Source: Herbaspirillum sp. alder98
GTDB taxonomy: Bacteria > Pseudomonadota > Gammaproteobacteria > Burkholderiales > Burkholderiaceae_D
NCBI RefSeq assembly: GCF_020179755.1
Contig: NZ_JAIUCY010000002.1
Coordinates: 496,001 to 560,000 of the forward strand
Direction of reading: 5' to 3'
DNA length: 64,000 nt
The notes under the pieces are model-generated. The model was not told the DNA's origin. It made no database searches and was given only the letters and a program-made list of their open reading frames with translations. Position 1 is the stretch's first letter. Every line of letters begins with the position of its first letter. Positions 45,372 through 54,319 of the stretch are shown here, piece by piece. Position numbers and translations under genes: made by a program.

Positions 45372-46925
45372 ATGAGCACGCTCTACACGGTTGCAGAAAT
45401 CCGCGAAGTCGAGCATGCCGCTGCCGCCGGCCTCCCCGCCTATACCCTGATGGCACGCGCTGGCGCGGCCTGCGCCGAAACCGCCCAGCGACTACTGAAC
45501 TCGGTCACCGAATCGTCGGCGGCGGTGCTGATCCTGGCCGGTCCCGGCAACAACGGCGGTGACGCCCTGGAGGCGGCGCGCCTGCTGGAAGAAGCCGGCA
45601 TCGATGTCGCCGTCCAGTTGCACGCCGACCCGGCCACCCAGCCGCCCGATGCGCAGCACGCCTTGTACCTGGCGCGCGAAGCCGCCCTCGATTTCATCGA
45701 CGACCTGAGCCCGGCCGGGCTGCAACAGCGATCCTGGGCGCTGGTCATCGACGGCCTGTTCGGCATCGGCCTGTCCCGCCCGCCCGGCAGCAAGTTGCGC
45801 GCCATCATCGACAGCATCAACCAGTTGCCGTGCCAGGTGCTGGCCATCGACGTTCCCAGCGGACTCGACGCCGACACCGGCGCCATCGTCGGCGGTCGCG
45901 ACGGGGTGGCCATCAATGCCACCCACACCATCACCTTCCTGGGCGACAAGCCGGGCCTGCACACCTGCGATGGCCGCGATCATAGCGGCCGTGTCGAAGT
46001 CTGCTTGCTGGAGCTTGACGGCCAGACGCTGCCCACGCCGCACGCCCGCCTCAACGGCCCGGCGCTGTTTGCCGCGGCGCTCAAGCCCCGTGCCAACAAT
46101 AGCCACAAGGGCAGCTATGGCGACGTGATCGTCGTCGGCGGCGCGCGCGGCATGGCGGGCGCCCCGGTGCTGGCCGCGCGCAGTGCAGCCTATGGCGGCG
46201 CCGGGCGCGTCTACCTGGCCTTCGTCGATGACGGTCCGGCCTATGACAGCAGCCATCCCGAACTGATGTTCCGCAATGCCGACCGGGTCGAGTTCGGCGC
46301 CGGCGCGGCGCTGGTGGTCGGCCCCGGCATGGGCACCTCGCGCCATGCGCACGACATCCTGACGCGGGCGCTGGCCAGCCAGGCCGATATCGTGCTCGAC
46401 GCCGACGCCCTCAACCTGATCTCGTCCGAACCGCCGCTGCAACACCGGCTGCAGGAACGCGCCGGCGCCAGCATCATCACCCCGCACCCGCTGGAGGCGG
46501 CGCGCCTGCTCGACACCACCACCGAAAGCGTGCAGCGCGACCGGCCACTGGCGGCGCGCAAGCTGGCCCGCGAACTGAATGTGATCGCCGTGCTCAAGGG
46601 GGCGGGAACGATCATTGCGTTTCCCGATGGCGAGATCGTGATCAATCCCACCGGCAATCCCGGGCTGTCCACGGCCGGCACCGGCGACGTGCTCTCGGGC
46701 CTGTGCGGCGCCTTGCTGGCGCAGGGCTGGCCGGCGCGGGAAGCGGCACTGGCGGCGACCTGGATCCATGGCGCCGCCGCCGACCTGCTGGTGGCGCAAG
46801 GACTGGGGCCGGTAGGCCTGACCGCCAGCGAATTCATCCCGGCCATCAGAGCCGTGTTCAACAATATCATCCGAGACCATGTCCACCAGCGCCCTGCCGC
46901 CAGCCCGCATCGCATTCGAACCTAA
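45372..46925 (+). CDS. nnr: Bifunctional NAD(P)HX epimerase/dehydratase
   Basis: 517 aa fusion. The N-terminal YjeF_N part (AGPGNNGGDALEAARLLEEA, VIDGLFGIGLSRPPG, AIDVPSGLDADTG) epimerises damaged NAD(P)HX. The C-terminal ribokinase-like part (SHKGSYGDVIVVGGARGM, GPGMG, VLDADALNLIS, GNPGLSTAGTGDVLSG) dehydrates it with ADP or ATP, restoring NAD(P)H. ATG 45372 follows the sequence CGCCACCACCGCC without a strong ribosome site. Its last 47 bases overlap the next gene, which is long for a chance overlap and suggests coupling. Confidence 0.93.
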   Translation: MSTLYTVAEIREVEHAAAAGLPAYTLMARAGAACAETAQRLLNSVTESSAAVLILAGPGNNGGDALEAARLLEEAGIDVAVQLHADPATQPPDAQHALYLAREAALDFIDDLSPAGLQQRSWALVIDGLFGIGLSRPPGSKLRAIIDSINQLPCQVLAIDVPSGLDADTGAIVGGRDGVAINATHTITFLGDKPGLHTCDGRDHSGRVEVCLLELDGQTLPTPHARLNGPALFAAALKPRANNSHKGSYGDVIVVGGARGMAGAPVLAARSAAYGGAGRVYLAFVDDGPAYDSSHPELMFRNADRVEFGAGAALVVGPGMGTSRHAHDILTRALASQADIVLDADALNLISSEPPLQHRLQERAGASIITPHPLEAARLLDTTTESVQRDRPLAARKLARELNVIAVLKGAGTIIAFPDGEIVINPTGNPGLSTAGTGDVLSGLCGALLAQGWPAREAALAATWIHGAAADLLVAQGLGPVGLTASEFIPAIRAVFNNIIRDHVHQRPAASPHRIRT

Positions 46926-47829
46926 GCTTTTCATCGGCGTCATCTTCCTGGTTACGGGCCTGTGGACGCTGTCGCTGCTCGATACGGCCGGCAAGCTGCT
47001 GGCCAGTTCCGGCTACCACGTGATGATGATCGCCTGGATGCGCTACAGCATCAACGTGCTGTTCATGGCGATCACGCTGGTGCCGCTTTACCAGCGCCGC
47101 AGCGGGCGCAGCATCTTTCGCTCCAACCGGCTGGGCCTGCAGATGGGGCGCGGCGTGCTGTTGCTGGCGTCGACGCTGATCTTTTTCTCGGTGCTCAAGA
47201 TCGTGCCGCTGGCCGAAGGCACCGCGATGAACTTCTGCGCGCCGCTGATCGTGCTGGCGATCTCGCCGTGGCTATTGCGCGAGCGGACCTATGTCTCGCG
47301 CTGGATTGCAGTGCTGGTGGGATTTGCCGGCATGCTGATCGTGATCCGGCCGGGCGGCGACATTCCACCGCATGGCGTGGCGCTGGGGATGCTGTCGGCA
47401 TTTACCATGGCGCTGATGTCGATCCTCAACCGCAAGGCCAACCAGGCCGACGACCCGATGGTGACGCTGTTCTATGGTGCGTTGATGGGTAGCGCGCTGT
47501 CGACGCTGGCGGTGCCGTTCTTCTGGAGCGCGCATGCGCCCACGACCGTCGAATGGCTGATCCTGATCTCGACCGGCATCACCAGCACCATCGGCCACTT
47601 CCTGCAGAACAACGCCTATCGCCATGCCGAGGCCTCATTGCTGACGCCCTTCTTCTACGCCCAGATCATCTCGGCCTCGGCGATGGGCTGGCTGGTGTTC
47701 GGGCAGTTCCCGGATGGCATCACCATCATCGGCATCGCCGTGATCTGCGCCAGCGGCATGGGTATCGCACTGGTCGAGCACCGGCGCAAGCGGCCGCCGC
47801 TGCCGGCCGAGCCAGGCGAAGCGGTCTAG
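46879..47829 (+). CDS. DMT-superfamily (EamA) transporter
   Basis: 316 aa with ten membrane segments arranged as two EamA repeats (first ending near IRPGGD; second from VALGMLSAFTMALMSILNRK). Members move small metabolites such as amino acids and nucleotides; the substrate here is not visible. The ATG at 46879 lies inside the 3' end of the nnr gene (47-base overlap). The hydrophobic core begins only near residue 18 (LFIGVIFLVTGLWTLSLLD), so a later start is possible in principle. Its stop overlaps the convergent ybbA gene by 4 bases. Confidence 0.85.
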   Translation: MSTSALPPARIAFEPKLFIGVIFLVTGLWTLSLLDTAGKLLASSGYHVMMIAWMRYSINVLFMAITLVPLYQRRSGRSIFRSNRLGLQMGRGVLLLASTLIFFSVLKIVPLAEGTAMNFCAPLIVLAISPWLLRERTYVSRWIAVLVGFAGMLIVIRPGGDIPPHGVALGMLSAFTMALMSILNRKANQADDPMVTLFYGALMGSALSTLAVPFFWSAHAPTTVEWLILISTGITSTIGHFLQNNAYRHAEASLLTPFFYAQIISASAMGWLVFGQFPDGITIIGIAVICASGMGIALVEHRRKRPPLPAEPGEAV

Positions 47830-48554
47830 GTCTGCCCGGCCAGCCGGCCAGCGGCTATCGTGATGGTATGCGCACAGCGCGCCGCGATCGAACGATCGTG
47901 GGTGACCAGCACCAGGGTCGAGCCGCGTTCCTGGTTCAGTTCGAACATCAGGGCAATCACGGCCTCGCCGGTGACCGCATCCAGGCTGCCGGTCGGTTCG
48001 TCGGCCAACAGCAGCGGCGGCTCGGTGACGAAGGCGCGGGCCAGCGCCACGCGCTGCTGCTCGCCGCCTGACAGAAATTTCGGATAATGTTTGAGGCGAC
48101 TGCCCAGACCGACCCGCGCCAGCATCTGTTCGGCTTTGGCGCGGGCGTTTGCGTCGCCCCGCAACTCCAGCGGCAACATCACGTTTTCCAGCGCGGTCAG
48201 GTGCCCCAGCAACTGGAACGACTGGAACACGAAACCCAGCTTGCGCTTGCGCAGTACCGCCCGGCCGTCTTCGTCGAGCGCGAAGATGTCTTCGCCGTCC
48301 AGGCGCACCGTTCCTTCGCTGGGCGTATCCAGGCCGGCCAACAAGCCCAGCAAGGTTGACTTGCCCGAACCGGAGGCGCCGACGATGGCCAGCGTGGTGC
48401 CGGCAGCCACGGTAAAATCGATCTCGGACAAAATGCGCAGGCGTCCCGACTCGGCCGAGGCATCGGCAACATGTTTGGATAAACCAAGGACTTCAATGGC
48501 AGGGAAAGCAGAAATGGCGGCAGCAGATTGGAAAGCAACGGCGGTGTCGGGCAT
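47826..48554 (-). CDS. ybbA: ABC ATPase, YbbA/LolD-like
   Basis: 242 aa from ATG 48554. Walker A is GASGSGKST, the Q-loop FVFQSFQLL, signature LSGGEQQRVALARA, Walker B LLLADEPTGSLD, and the H-loop VTHDRS. It belongs to the MacB/LolD/FtsE-like group. It is divergent from tesA and their start codons share bases (ATG 48554-48552 and ATG 48553-48555), matching the divergent and overlapping ybbA/tesA pair of E. coli. The YbbP-type permease normally downstream of ybbA is absent: a DMT transporter gene converges there instead. Possible partner elsewhere. Confidence 0.88.
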   Translation of the reverse strand: MPDTAVAFQSAAAISAFPAIEVLGLSKHVADASAESGRLRILSEIDFTVAAGTTLAIVGASGSGKSTLLGLLAGLDTPSEGTVRLDGEDIFALDEDGRAVLRKRKLGFVFQSFQLLGHLTALENVMLPLELRGDANARAKAEQMLARVGLGSRLKHYPKFLSGGEQQRVALARAFVTEPPLLLADEPTGSLDAVTGEAVIALMFELNQERGSTLVLVTHDRSIAARCAHTITIAAGRLAGQT

Positions 48555-49227
48555 GCAGGGCAACCAGGCAAGGAGGAATTCGATCGAGGCAGGCAGCCGC
48601 ACGTGGCGCGCTTGGCTGGGACTGCTGGTGGGCGCCGTCCTGATGCTGGCGACGGCGAGCGCTTATTCTGCCCCAAAAACGGTGCTTGTGCTGGGCGATA
48701 GCCTGTCGGCCGAGTACGGCCTGGCGCGCGGCAGCGGCTGGACCCAGCTGTTGCAGCAACGGCTGCAGCAGAACAAGGTCGAGGCGCGGGTAATCAATTC
48801 CAGCATCAGCGGCGACACCACCATCGGCGGCAAGAATCGCCTGCCCGCACTGCTGCAGAAGAACCAGCCCGACATCGTCCTGATCGAACTGGGCAGCAAC
48901 GATGCACTGCGCGGCCTGCAACTGAACGCCACCGAACAGAACCTGCAAGCCATGATCGACATGGCGCAGCAAGCCCGTGCACGCGTGCTGCTGGTGGGCA
49001 TGCAGATTCCGCCCAACTACGGGGCTGACTACACGCGCCGCTTCTCGGCCATGTTCGAGTCGCTGGCCAAGCGCAACAAGGCGGCGCTGGTGCCCTTCTT
49101 CATGGAAGGCATCGCCGCCGATCTGTCACTGTTCCAGGCCGACCGCATCCACCCTAACGAACAGGCGCAAGGCAAGCTGCTGGACAACGTCTGGCCGCAC
49201 CTCAAGCCGCTGGTCGGCGTGAAATAA
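48553..49227 (+). CDS. tesA: SGNH-family esterase/thioesterase TesA
   Basis: 224 aa with an N-terminal signal peptide (about 15-36, WLGLLVGAVLMLATASAYS). The SGNH blocks are GDSLSAEYG (catalytic Ser), SGDTTIGG, IELGSNDALRG and DRIHPN (Asp and His). It is the TesA/lysophospholipase L1 type, hydrolysing acyl esters and thioesters in the periplasm. Start ATG 48553 overlaps the start of the divergent ybbA gene. An AAGGAGG lies 17 bases inside the frame (48570-48576), followed after six bases by an in-frame ATC, so a non-canonical start cannot be ruled out. Confidence 0.88.
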   Translation: MQGNQARRNSIEAGSRTWRAWLGLLVGAVLMLATASAYSAPKTVLVLGDSLSAEYGLARGSGWTQLLQQRLQQNKVEARVINSSISGDTTIGGKNRLPALLQKNQPDIVLIELGSNDALRGLQLNATEQNLQAMIDMAQQARARVLLVGMQIPPNYGADYTRRFSAMFESLAKRNKAALVPFFMEGIAADLSLFQADRIHPNEQAQGKLLDNVWPHLKPLVGVK

Positions 49228-49252
49228 CTAACGGCGAAGTGGGTGTGAAGTG

Positions 49253-49978
49253 TCAGTGGCGCGCGTGCAGCGCCAGGAAACGGCGCAGCAGCCCGGTCGA
49301 CTGGGGCGTATCGCTGACCTTCTCGCGCAGCGCCAGCGCATCGATACCGCAGCCGCGGTACACATCGGCGTAGTAATTCAGGTGGGCGCGAACGAAGTCC
49401 GGCGAGAACTCGGGGTGAAACTGGGTCGAGTAGATATTGTCGGCATGCTTGAGCATGTGATGCGGGTCCATCGGCGAACGCGCCATGACCGTGGCATCGG
49501 CCTGCGGGCGCAACACCGACTGCATATGCAGCATGTGGGCCGGAAAGGTCGGCGGCAATTCGGCCAGCAGCGGATCCTTGCGGCAGCATTCCAGCATTTC
49601 GACATGCATCGTGCCGGCCGCGCGCCCTGACGGGTTGTAGCCAACCTCGCCGCCGAAGGCATGGGTCAGCAACTGATGGCCATAGCAGATACCGAACATC
49701 GGCATCTCCTGCAGCGCCGCCTCGCGCAGCCATTCGGCCGTGCGCTCGCTCCAGTCCTCGCGATCGGTGACCATCGCCGGTGAACCGGTGATGAACACCG
49801 CCCGGTACGAACAGGCCGAGCGCAGGCTCTGGCCATCGCAGACATTGACGACATCGATCTCGTCGGCGCACAGGCCGGCCGCGGACTGGATCTGTTGCGC
49901 ATAGCCGCCGTAGCTGCTTTTCAGGGTCTGGTTGGCATCACCGGTTTGGATGATCAGGACGGGAGCGGGCATCGGCAA
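49253..49978 (-). CDS. Class I glutamine amidotransferase-like protein
   Basis: 241 aa with the triad Cys in GICYGHQLL, His and Glu in QFHPEFSPD, plus the entry FITGSPAMVTD. Stand-alone enzymes of this type hydrolyse glutamine or gamma-glutamyl compounds (PuuD-like or GMP synthase-like). Which one cannot be read. It converges on tesA with a gap of 25 bases and has no operon partner. The start ATG 49978 may shift to the Met two codons later. Confidence 0.85.
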   Translation of the reverse strand: MPMPAPVLIIQTGDANQTLKSSYGGYAQQIQSAAGLCADEIDVVNVCDGQSLRSACSYRAVFITGSPAMVTDREDWSERTAEWLREAALQEMPMFGICYGHQLLTHAFGGEVGYNPSGRAAGTMHVEMLECCRKDPLLAELPPTFPAHMLHMQSVLRPQADATVMARSPMDPHHMLKHADNIYSTQFHPEFSPDFVRAHLNYYADVYRGCGIDALALREKVSDTPQSTGLLRRFLALHARH

Positions 49979-50178
49979 CGTAATGAGTAAAGGACGTCAA
50001 TCAGTTATTCAGCAACAACAAACCTTGTCTAACAGCTTACCAACGCGAAGCACGGCAGTCCGGATGACATCAATACGAGCAGGCCGCCCGATGCGCAGGA
50101 TATTCCCGCGCCATGAAAACCCGCCTCGCGATCCGCCTATTCCCCAACGGCAATGCTGCGCCGCATCCATGATGAAAC

Positions 50179-50204
50179 AAAAAGGGCCGCTAGAAAAGCG
50201 GCCC
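50179..50204 (-). terminator. Terminator of ppiD
   Basis: Minus strand GGGCCGCT, 5-base loop, AGCGGCCC stem (8 bases, 50204-50184) followed by TTTTTG. It lies 66 bases after the ppiD stop. Confidence 0.8.
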
Positions 50205-50269
50205 ATCGAAATTATTTAGCACTTTGTGCCGACTCGCCACGCCATTGGCGTCGCGCAGTCGTCATTTAG

Positions 50270-52192
50270 TTACTTGGCAGCATCATCGGCGCTGACCGTG
50301 TCGGCGCCCTTGAGCAGCTGGGTCTTGGCCTTTTCACGCAGGAAAGCCAGGTAAGCCAGGGTTTCCTGTTGCGACAGGACGTTGGCGATCTGCTCCTGTT
50401 CGGTCTTGCGACGGGCCTGGTCCACCACCTTGGGCTGCTCGACCTTGGTGACGCGATAGATCTGGTAACCCAGGCCAGGGCTCTCGACGCCGGTGTAGGC
50501 CGGCAACTTGGCGGCATCGACCTTCATGACCGCATTGAAACCCTGTTCGGTCCAGCCTTCGCTCTTGACGCGCGACACCACCCGGGCGTCGGTGAATCCG
50601 GCGCCGCTGTCGTTCTGCTTGAGCTCGGCCAGCTTGGCCTGGCCTGCCTTGGTCGCCAGGATCTGCTCTTGTTCCAGCAGCACGGCCTTCTGGACCAGGT
50701 CCTTGACTTCATCAAAGGGGCGCTTGGAGACCGGCTTGTAGTCGACGATACGACCGGCGATCAGGGTGTTGGGCGCAGCCTGCACCGCTTCGGTGTTGTG
50801 CTTGGCCTTGATCACGTCGTCCTTGAACAGCGCGCTCAGGAACTTGCCATTGTTATAGGCCGCATTACCGGCTGCCGGATTCGGCACCCGGGTCACGCCG
50901 CTGGCGGTCTGGATCTTCAGTTGCAGCTTGTCGGCCACCGGCTGCAGGCTGTCGCCCTGTTCGTAGACCAGGTTGTTGAACTGGTCGGCCATGTCGGAAT
51001 AACGCTTGGCGGCGATCTGCTTCTTGATCTCGCCACCGATTTCGGCCTTGACCGATTCAAGCGACTTCACCGCTGCCGGCTTGATGCCGGTCACCTGGAT
51101 GATGTGATAACCGAAATCGGATTCGACCGGATTGCCGATCTCGCCCTGCTTCTGGCTGAAGGCAGCGTCCTCGAGCGGCTTGGTCAACGCTTCGCGACCG
51201 AAGTAGCCCAGGTCGCCACCGTTTTCGGCCGAACCGGGATCCTGCGAATTGGCCTTGGCCAGCTTGGCAAAATCGGCCGGGTTCTTGCGCAACTGCGCCA
51301 CCAGCGCATCGGCACGGGACTTGGCGGCAGCCTTGTCGGCCGCCGATGCGTCCTTCTTGACGGTGATCAGGATATGGCTAGCGCGACGCTCTTCCTGCGT
51401 CGCATACAGCTTCTTGTTCTGATCGTAATACGACTGGATGTCGGCATCGCTCACGCTCGACTGCGCCGCCACGGCTGCCGCGTCCAGCACCACGTACTGG
51501 ATGCTGGCCTGTTCCGGCACCTCGAACTGACGCGCGTTCTTGTCGTAATACGCCTTGAGCATGTCGTCGCTCACCTTGACCTGCGCGGCATACGCGTCGG
51601 GACGGAAGTTGAGCACCTGCACCGTGCGTTCCTGGTCGTTCAATGCCGACAGGTTCTGCGACACCGAACGCGGGGCGAAGGCGGTGCTCTGGACGGCGGC
51701 ATTGAGTTGCTGCAACGCCATCTCACGACGCAGGCCGGCTTCGTAATTCTTCTGGGTCAAGCCCTGGGCGGCCAGCAGCACACGGTATTGGTCGTTGTCG
51801 AAGCTGCCGTCCGGCTTGGTCAAGCCAGGGATCTGCAGGATGCTCTGCTGGATCGCGGCGTCAGGCACCACCAGCTTGGCCTTGACCACTTCGGCGCCCA
51901 ATGCGCGCTGGGCGATCAGGTTCTCGAGGATGGCGCGACGAGCGGCCGGGGTATCGAACAACTTGGAATCGAACTGATTGCCATAGGCTTGACGCATGCG
52001 CTCGAGTTGCTGGCGATGGGCCTGATCCCAGTCTTCCTTGGTGATGGTCTGGCCGGCCACCTTGGCCACGGCGTTGTCGCCATCGGTGAGGCGGCTATAA
52101 CCTTCCAGGCCGAAGAATGCGAACGACGGGAAGATGAACAGCAACAGCAAGAACTGCATCAGGCGCTGGTGAGTACGAATGAAATCAAACAT
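50270..52192 (-). CDS. ppiD: Periplasmic folding factor PpiD
   Basis: 640 aa. An N-terminal membrane anchor (about 12-28, MQFLLLLFIFPSFAFFG) follows MFDFIRTHQR; a SurA-N-like region (about 30-240) precedes one clear parvulin domain (about 265-360: RRASHILITVKKD, ENGGDLGYFGREALTKP, DFGYHIIQVTGI) and a second helical region to the C-terminus. PpiD sits at the Sec exit and assists folding. ATG 52192 is preferred; the longer frame would start at TTG with no family support. It is the second periplasmic parvulin in the window. Usual neighbours such as hupB or lon are not seen here. Confidence 0.94.
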   Translation of the reverse strand: MFDFIRTHQRLMQFLLLLFIFPSFAFFGLEGYSRLTDGDNAVAKVAGQTITKEDWDQAHRQQLERMRQAYGNQFDSKLFDTPAARRAILENLIAQRALGAEVVKAKLVVPDAAIQQSILQIPGLTKPDGSFDNDQYRVLLAAQGLTQKNYEAGLRREMALQQLNAAVQSTAFAPRSVSQNLSALNDQERTVQVLNFRPDAYAAQVKVSDDMLKAYYDKNARQFEVPEQASIQYVVLDAAAVAAQSSVSDADIQSYYDQNKKLYATQEERRASHILITVKKDASAADKAAAKSRADALVAQLRKNPADFAKLAKANSQDPGSAENGGDLGYFGREALTKPLEDAAFSQKQGEIGNPVESDFGYHIIQVTGIKPAAVKSLESVKAEIGGEIKKQIAAKRYSDMADQFNNLVYEQGDSLQPVADKLQLKIQTASGVTRVPNPAAGNAAYNNGKFLSALFKDDVIKAKHNTEAVQAAPNTLIAGRIVDYKPVSKRPFDEVKDLVQKAVLLEQEQILATKAGQAKLAELKQNDSGAGFTDARVVSRVKSEGWTEQGFNAVMKVDAAKLPAYTGVESPGLGYQIYRVTKVEQPKVVDQARRKTEQEQIANVLSQQETLAYLAFLREKAKTQLLKGADTVSADDAAK

Positions 52193-52262
52193 GAATAGCC
52201 AATCAATAAACGATTCGGTCAATGAAGGCGCGCATCCGGAACGCGGCGCCCGCGTGCAGTAA

Positions 52263-52288
52263 TAAAAAAGGTGAACTCACGTTCACCT
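52263..52288 (-). terminator. Terminator after the TonB-C-like lipoprotein gene
   Basis: Minus strand AGGTGAAC, 4-base loop, GTTCACCT (8-base stem, 52288-52269) then TTTTTT. It lies about 105 bases downstream of the lipoprotein stop and just before ppiD. Confidence 0.75.
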
Positions 52289-52393
52289 CGTCACGCCACT
52301 GCGGCAACAGGTTCCAGACGCACAACGCACACCTATCGTGCACGCGCGACATTATACACATGCCAACGGCCTGATTCGCCCCTCATTCGCCCC

Positions 52394-52933
52394 TCACTCA
52401 CCCATTTGGGCCAGCGCTACGCTGCGTAACTGGAAGCGGCCATCATTATTGAACAGCCAACTCTCGGATAGCTCGATGCGCCCGCCTTGCAGCAACGCTT
52501 CGGGCGGCTTGGGGAATGGCGCGGTGTTCTTGAGGCTGCCCAGCGCACTGGTCTCGGCATTGCGGTCGCGATTGCTGCGCAGGATCTCGCTTTTGACCAG
52601 GTTGCCGTCCCGGTCCACCACGTACTTGATCACGATCACCGCCCGCAGCAGCGCCTGCGGACGCTCGATGTAGACGCTGGTCGAATTGACCTGGGCGATG
52701 CGGCGCGCCAGGTCCTGCTTGTAGCCATCGGTGGTGGTGGCCGTCGAGGTGCCGTCGGGCGTGGTGATCTGCTTCTGCTCGATGATCGAGCGCGCCAGGT
52801 CGTCGCGCTGCTCCTGGGTGCTGGGCGGCTGGCTGCAGGCCGCCAGGGCTGCGGCCAACGCCAGCACGCCGGCGGTCCGGCCGCGCTTGAATGGCGCTTG
52901 CCGGGACTGAAGGAATTGACAAGATTGGCGCAT
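52394..52933 (-). CDS. Lipoprotein with TonB-C-like domain
   Basis: 179 aa. A lipobox LAAC places the lipid-anchored Cys at about residue 33 after a positively charged N-terminus. The mature part has a polar helical stretch and then a TonB C-terminal-like block, VVDRDGNLVKSEILRSNRDR, NAETSALGSLKNTAPFPKPP, seen in stand-alone TonB-like proteins. TonB normally is not a lipoprotein, so this is a soluble homologue of the receptor-contact domain anchored to a membrane. Function is not known. It has its own terminator and sits divergent from the phosphonate transporter. Confidence 0.65.
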   Translation of the reverse strand: MRQSCQFLQSRQAPFKRGRTAGVLALAAALAACSQPPSTQEQRDDLARSIIEQKQITTPDGTSTATTTDGYKQDLARRIAQVNSTSVYIERPQALLRAVIVIKYVVDRDGNLVKSEILRSNRDRNAETSALGSLKNTAPFPKPPEALLQGGRIELSESWLFNNDGRFQLRSVALAQMGE

Positions 52934-53205
52934 GGCACTCTCCCTGCAGGCACGTTCGACCTGCTTTCAACATGTTTGCTTCGACTGCAAAGCGTGGCGA
53001 CGATTCCCGATCTTCGGTGTTGCGGCGCACCCGCATGATGCCACGGCGACGGGCTTTTCACGCTGATCCATAACTTCGACCTATAGCTTGAATTGAGCAC
53101 TGTTATCACATCGACATGCGTCATCCAGCAGTCACATTGCAGCCGTAACATCCGCATGCATCCTGACCGGACCTAGCCGGCCAACGCGAAACCACACCCC
53201 ACCCC
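52934..53205. other. Intergenic region
   Basis: About 270 bases between the lipoprotein gene (minus) and the transporter operon (plus). No gene, hairpin or clear promoter pair was found; it must contain both divergent promoters. Confidence 0.4.
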
Positions 53206-54309
53206 ATGACCCAGACCCGCTCCTGCACAGACCATCTCGACCGGCCCGCACCGTTCCTGTCCGTACGCGAGCTGAGCAAGCGTTTCGGCGCCTTCACCGC
53301 GCTCGACGCTGTCAGCCTGGACGTCGGCCAGGGCGAGATGGTATGCCTGCTGGGCCCGTCCGGCTGCGGCAAGACCACGCTACTGCGCACCATCGCCGGG
53401 CTCGAACGCCAGGATAGCGGCCGTCTGCAGGCCGGCGGGCGCGACATCTCGCAGTTGCCGCCGCAGGCGCGCGACTACGGCATCCTGTTTCAGTCGTATG
53501 CACTGTTTCCCAATCTCTGTGTCGCCGACAATGTCGGCTATGGCCTCAATACGGGCGGCTCGCGCCTGACGCGCCAGCAAAAAAGCGAACGGGTGGCCGC
53601 CATGCTGGACATGGTGGGCCTGGCCGGTAGCGAACGCAAATATCCGGCCCAGTTGTCGGGCGGCCAGCAGCAGCGGGTGGCGCTGGCCCGCGCACTGGCG
53701 CCCTCGCCTTCGCTGCTGCTGCTGGACGAACCGCTCTCGGCGCTCGATGCCCAGGTGCGCGAGCACCTGCAACTGGAGATCCGGCGCCTGCAGAAACAGT
53801 TCGGCATCACCACGCTGATGGTCACCCACGATCAGGAAGAGGCGATGGTGATGGCCGACCGCATTGCCGTCATGCAGCGCGGGCGCATCGAGCAGTTCGG
53901 CACCCCGGCCGACATCTACCGGCGCCCGGCTACGCCGTTCGTGGCGGATTTCATCGGGCAATCCAACTGGCTCCCCTTCACCCGTATCTCGGGCTCGCAG
54001 GTGGCGGTCGGCGCATTGCAGTTCGAGATCCTGCCGGAGGAAGAAGAACTGGCACGTGGCCGCCTGTTCTGTCGCCCCGAATCGATCGACCTGTTCCCGG
54101 CGCCCGATGCCGCCAACCGCCTGCGGGCGCGGGTGGTGGATCGGCTCTACCTGGGCAATCACACTCGCCTGGCCCTGTGCGCCGACGACCTGCCGGGCCA
54201 GACGCTGCTGGCCGATGTCAGTGACGAAGCCCATCAACGGCTGCCGCACCTGCCCCAGTCCGAACTGTGGATTGCCCTGCCGCGCCAGGCGCTGCAGGTG
54301 TTCGTCTGA
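53206..54309 (+). CDS. phnT: ABC ATPase, 2-aminoethylphosphonate type
   Basis: 367 aa. The CUT2/spermidine-type ATPase has Walker A GPSGCGKTT, Q-loop LFQSYALFP, signature LSGGQQQRVALARALAP, Walker B LLLLDEPLSALD and H-loop VTHDQEE. A C-terminal TOBE-like domain (about 260-355) follows. The order and style with the next genes (two-domain permease, periplasmic binding protein, FAD oxidoreductase) match the TIGR-style PhnT2/PhnU2/PhnS2 group for 2-aminoethylphosphonate. ATG 53206 follows CCCCACCCCATG with no strong ribosome site. Confidence 0.88.
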   Translation: MTQTRSCTDHLDRPAPFLSVRELSKRFGAFTALDAVSLDVGQGEMVCLLGPSGCGKTTLLRTIAGLERQDSGRLQAGGRDISQLPPQARDYGILFQSYALFPNLCVADNVGYGLNTGGSRLTRQQKSERVAAMLDMVGLAGSERKYPAQLSGGQQQRVALARALAPSPSLLLLDEPLSALDAQVREHLQLEIRRLQKQFGITTLMVTHDQEEAMVMADRIAVMQRGRIEQFGTPADIYRRPATPFVADFIGQSNWLPFTRISGSQVAVGALQFEILPEEEELARGRLFCRPESIDLFPAPDAANRLRARVVDRLYLGNHTRLALCADDLPGQTLLADVSDEAHQRLPHLPQSELWIALPRQALQVFV

Positions 54310-54319
54310 GGTCGCGCCG

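Noticed and set aside
53864-54319. N-terminal extension of the phosphonate permease through phnT
   Set aside because: The 152 extra codons overlap phnT in another frame and have no membrane or family pattern; ATG 54320 fits.
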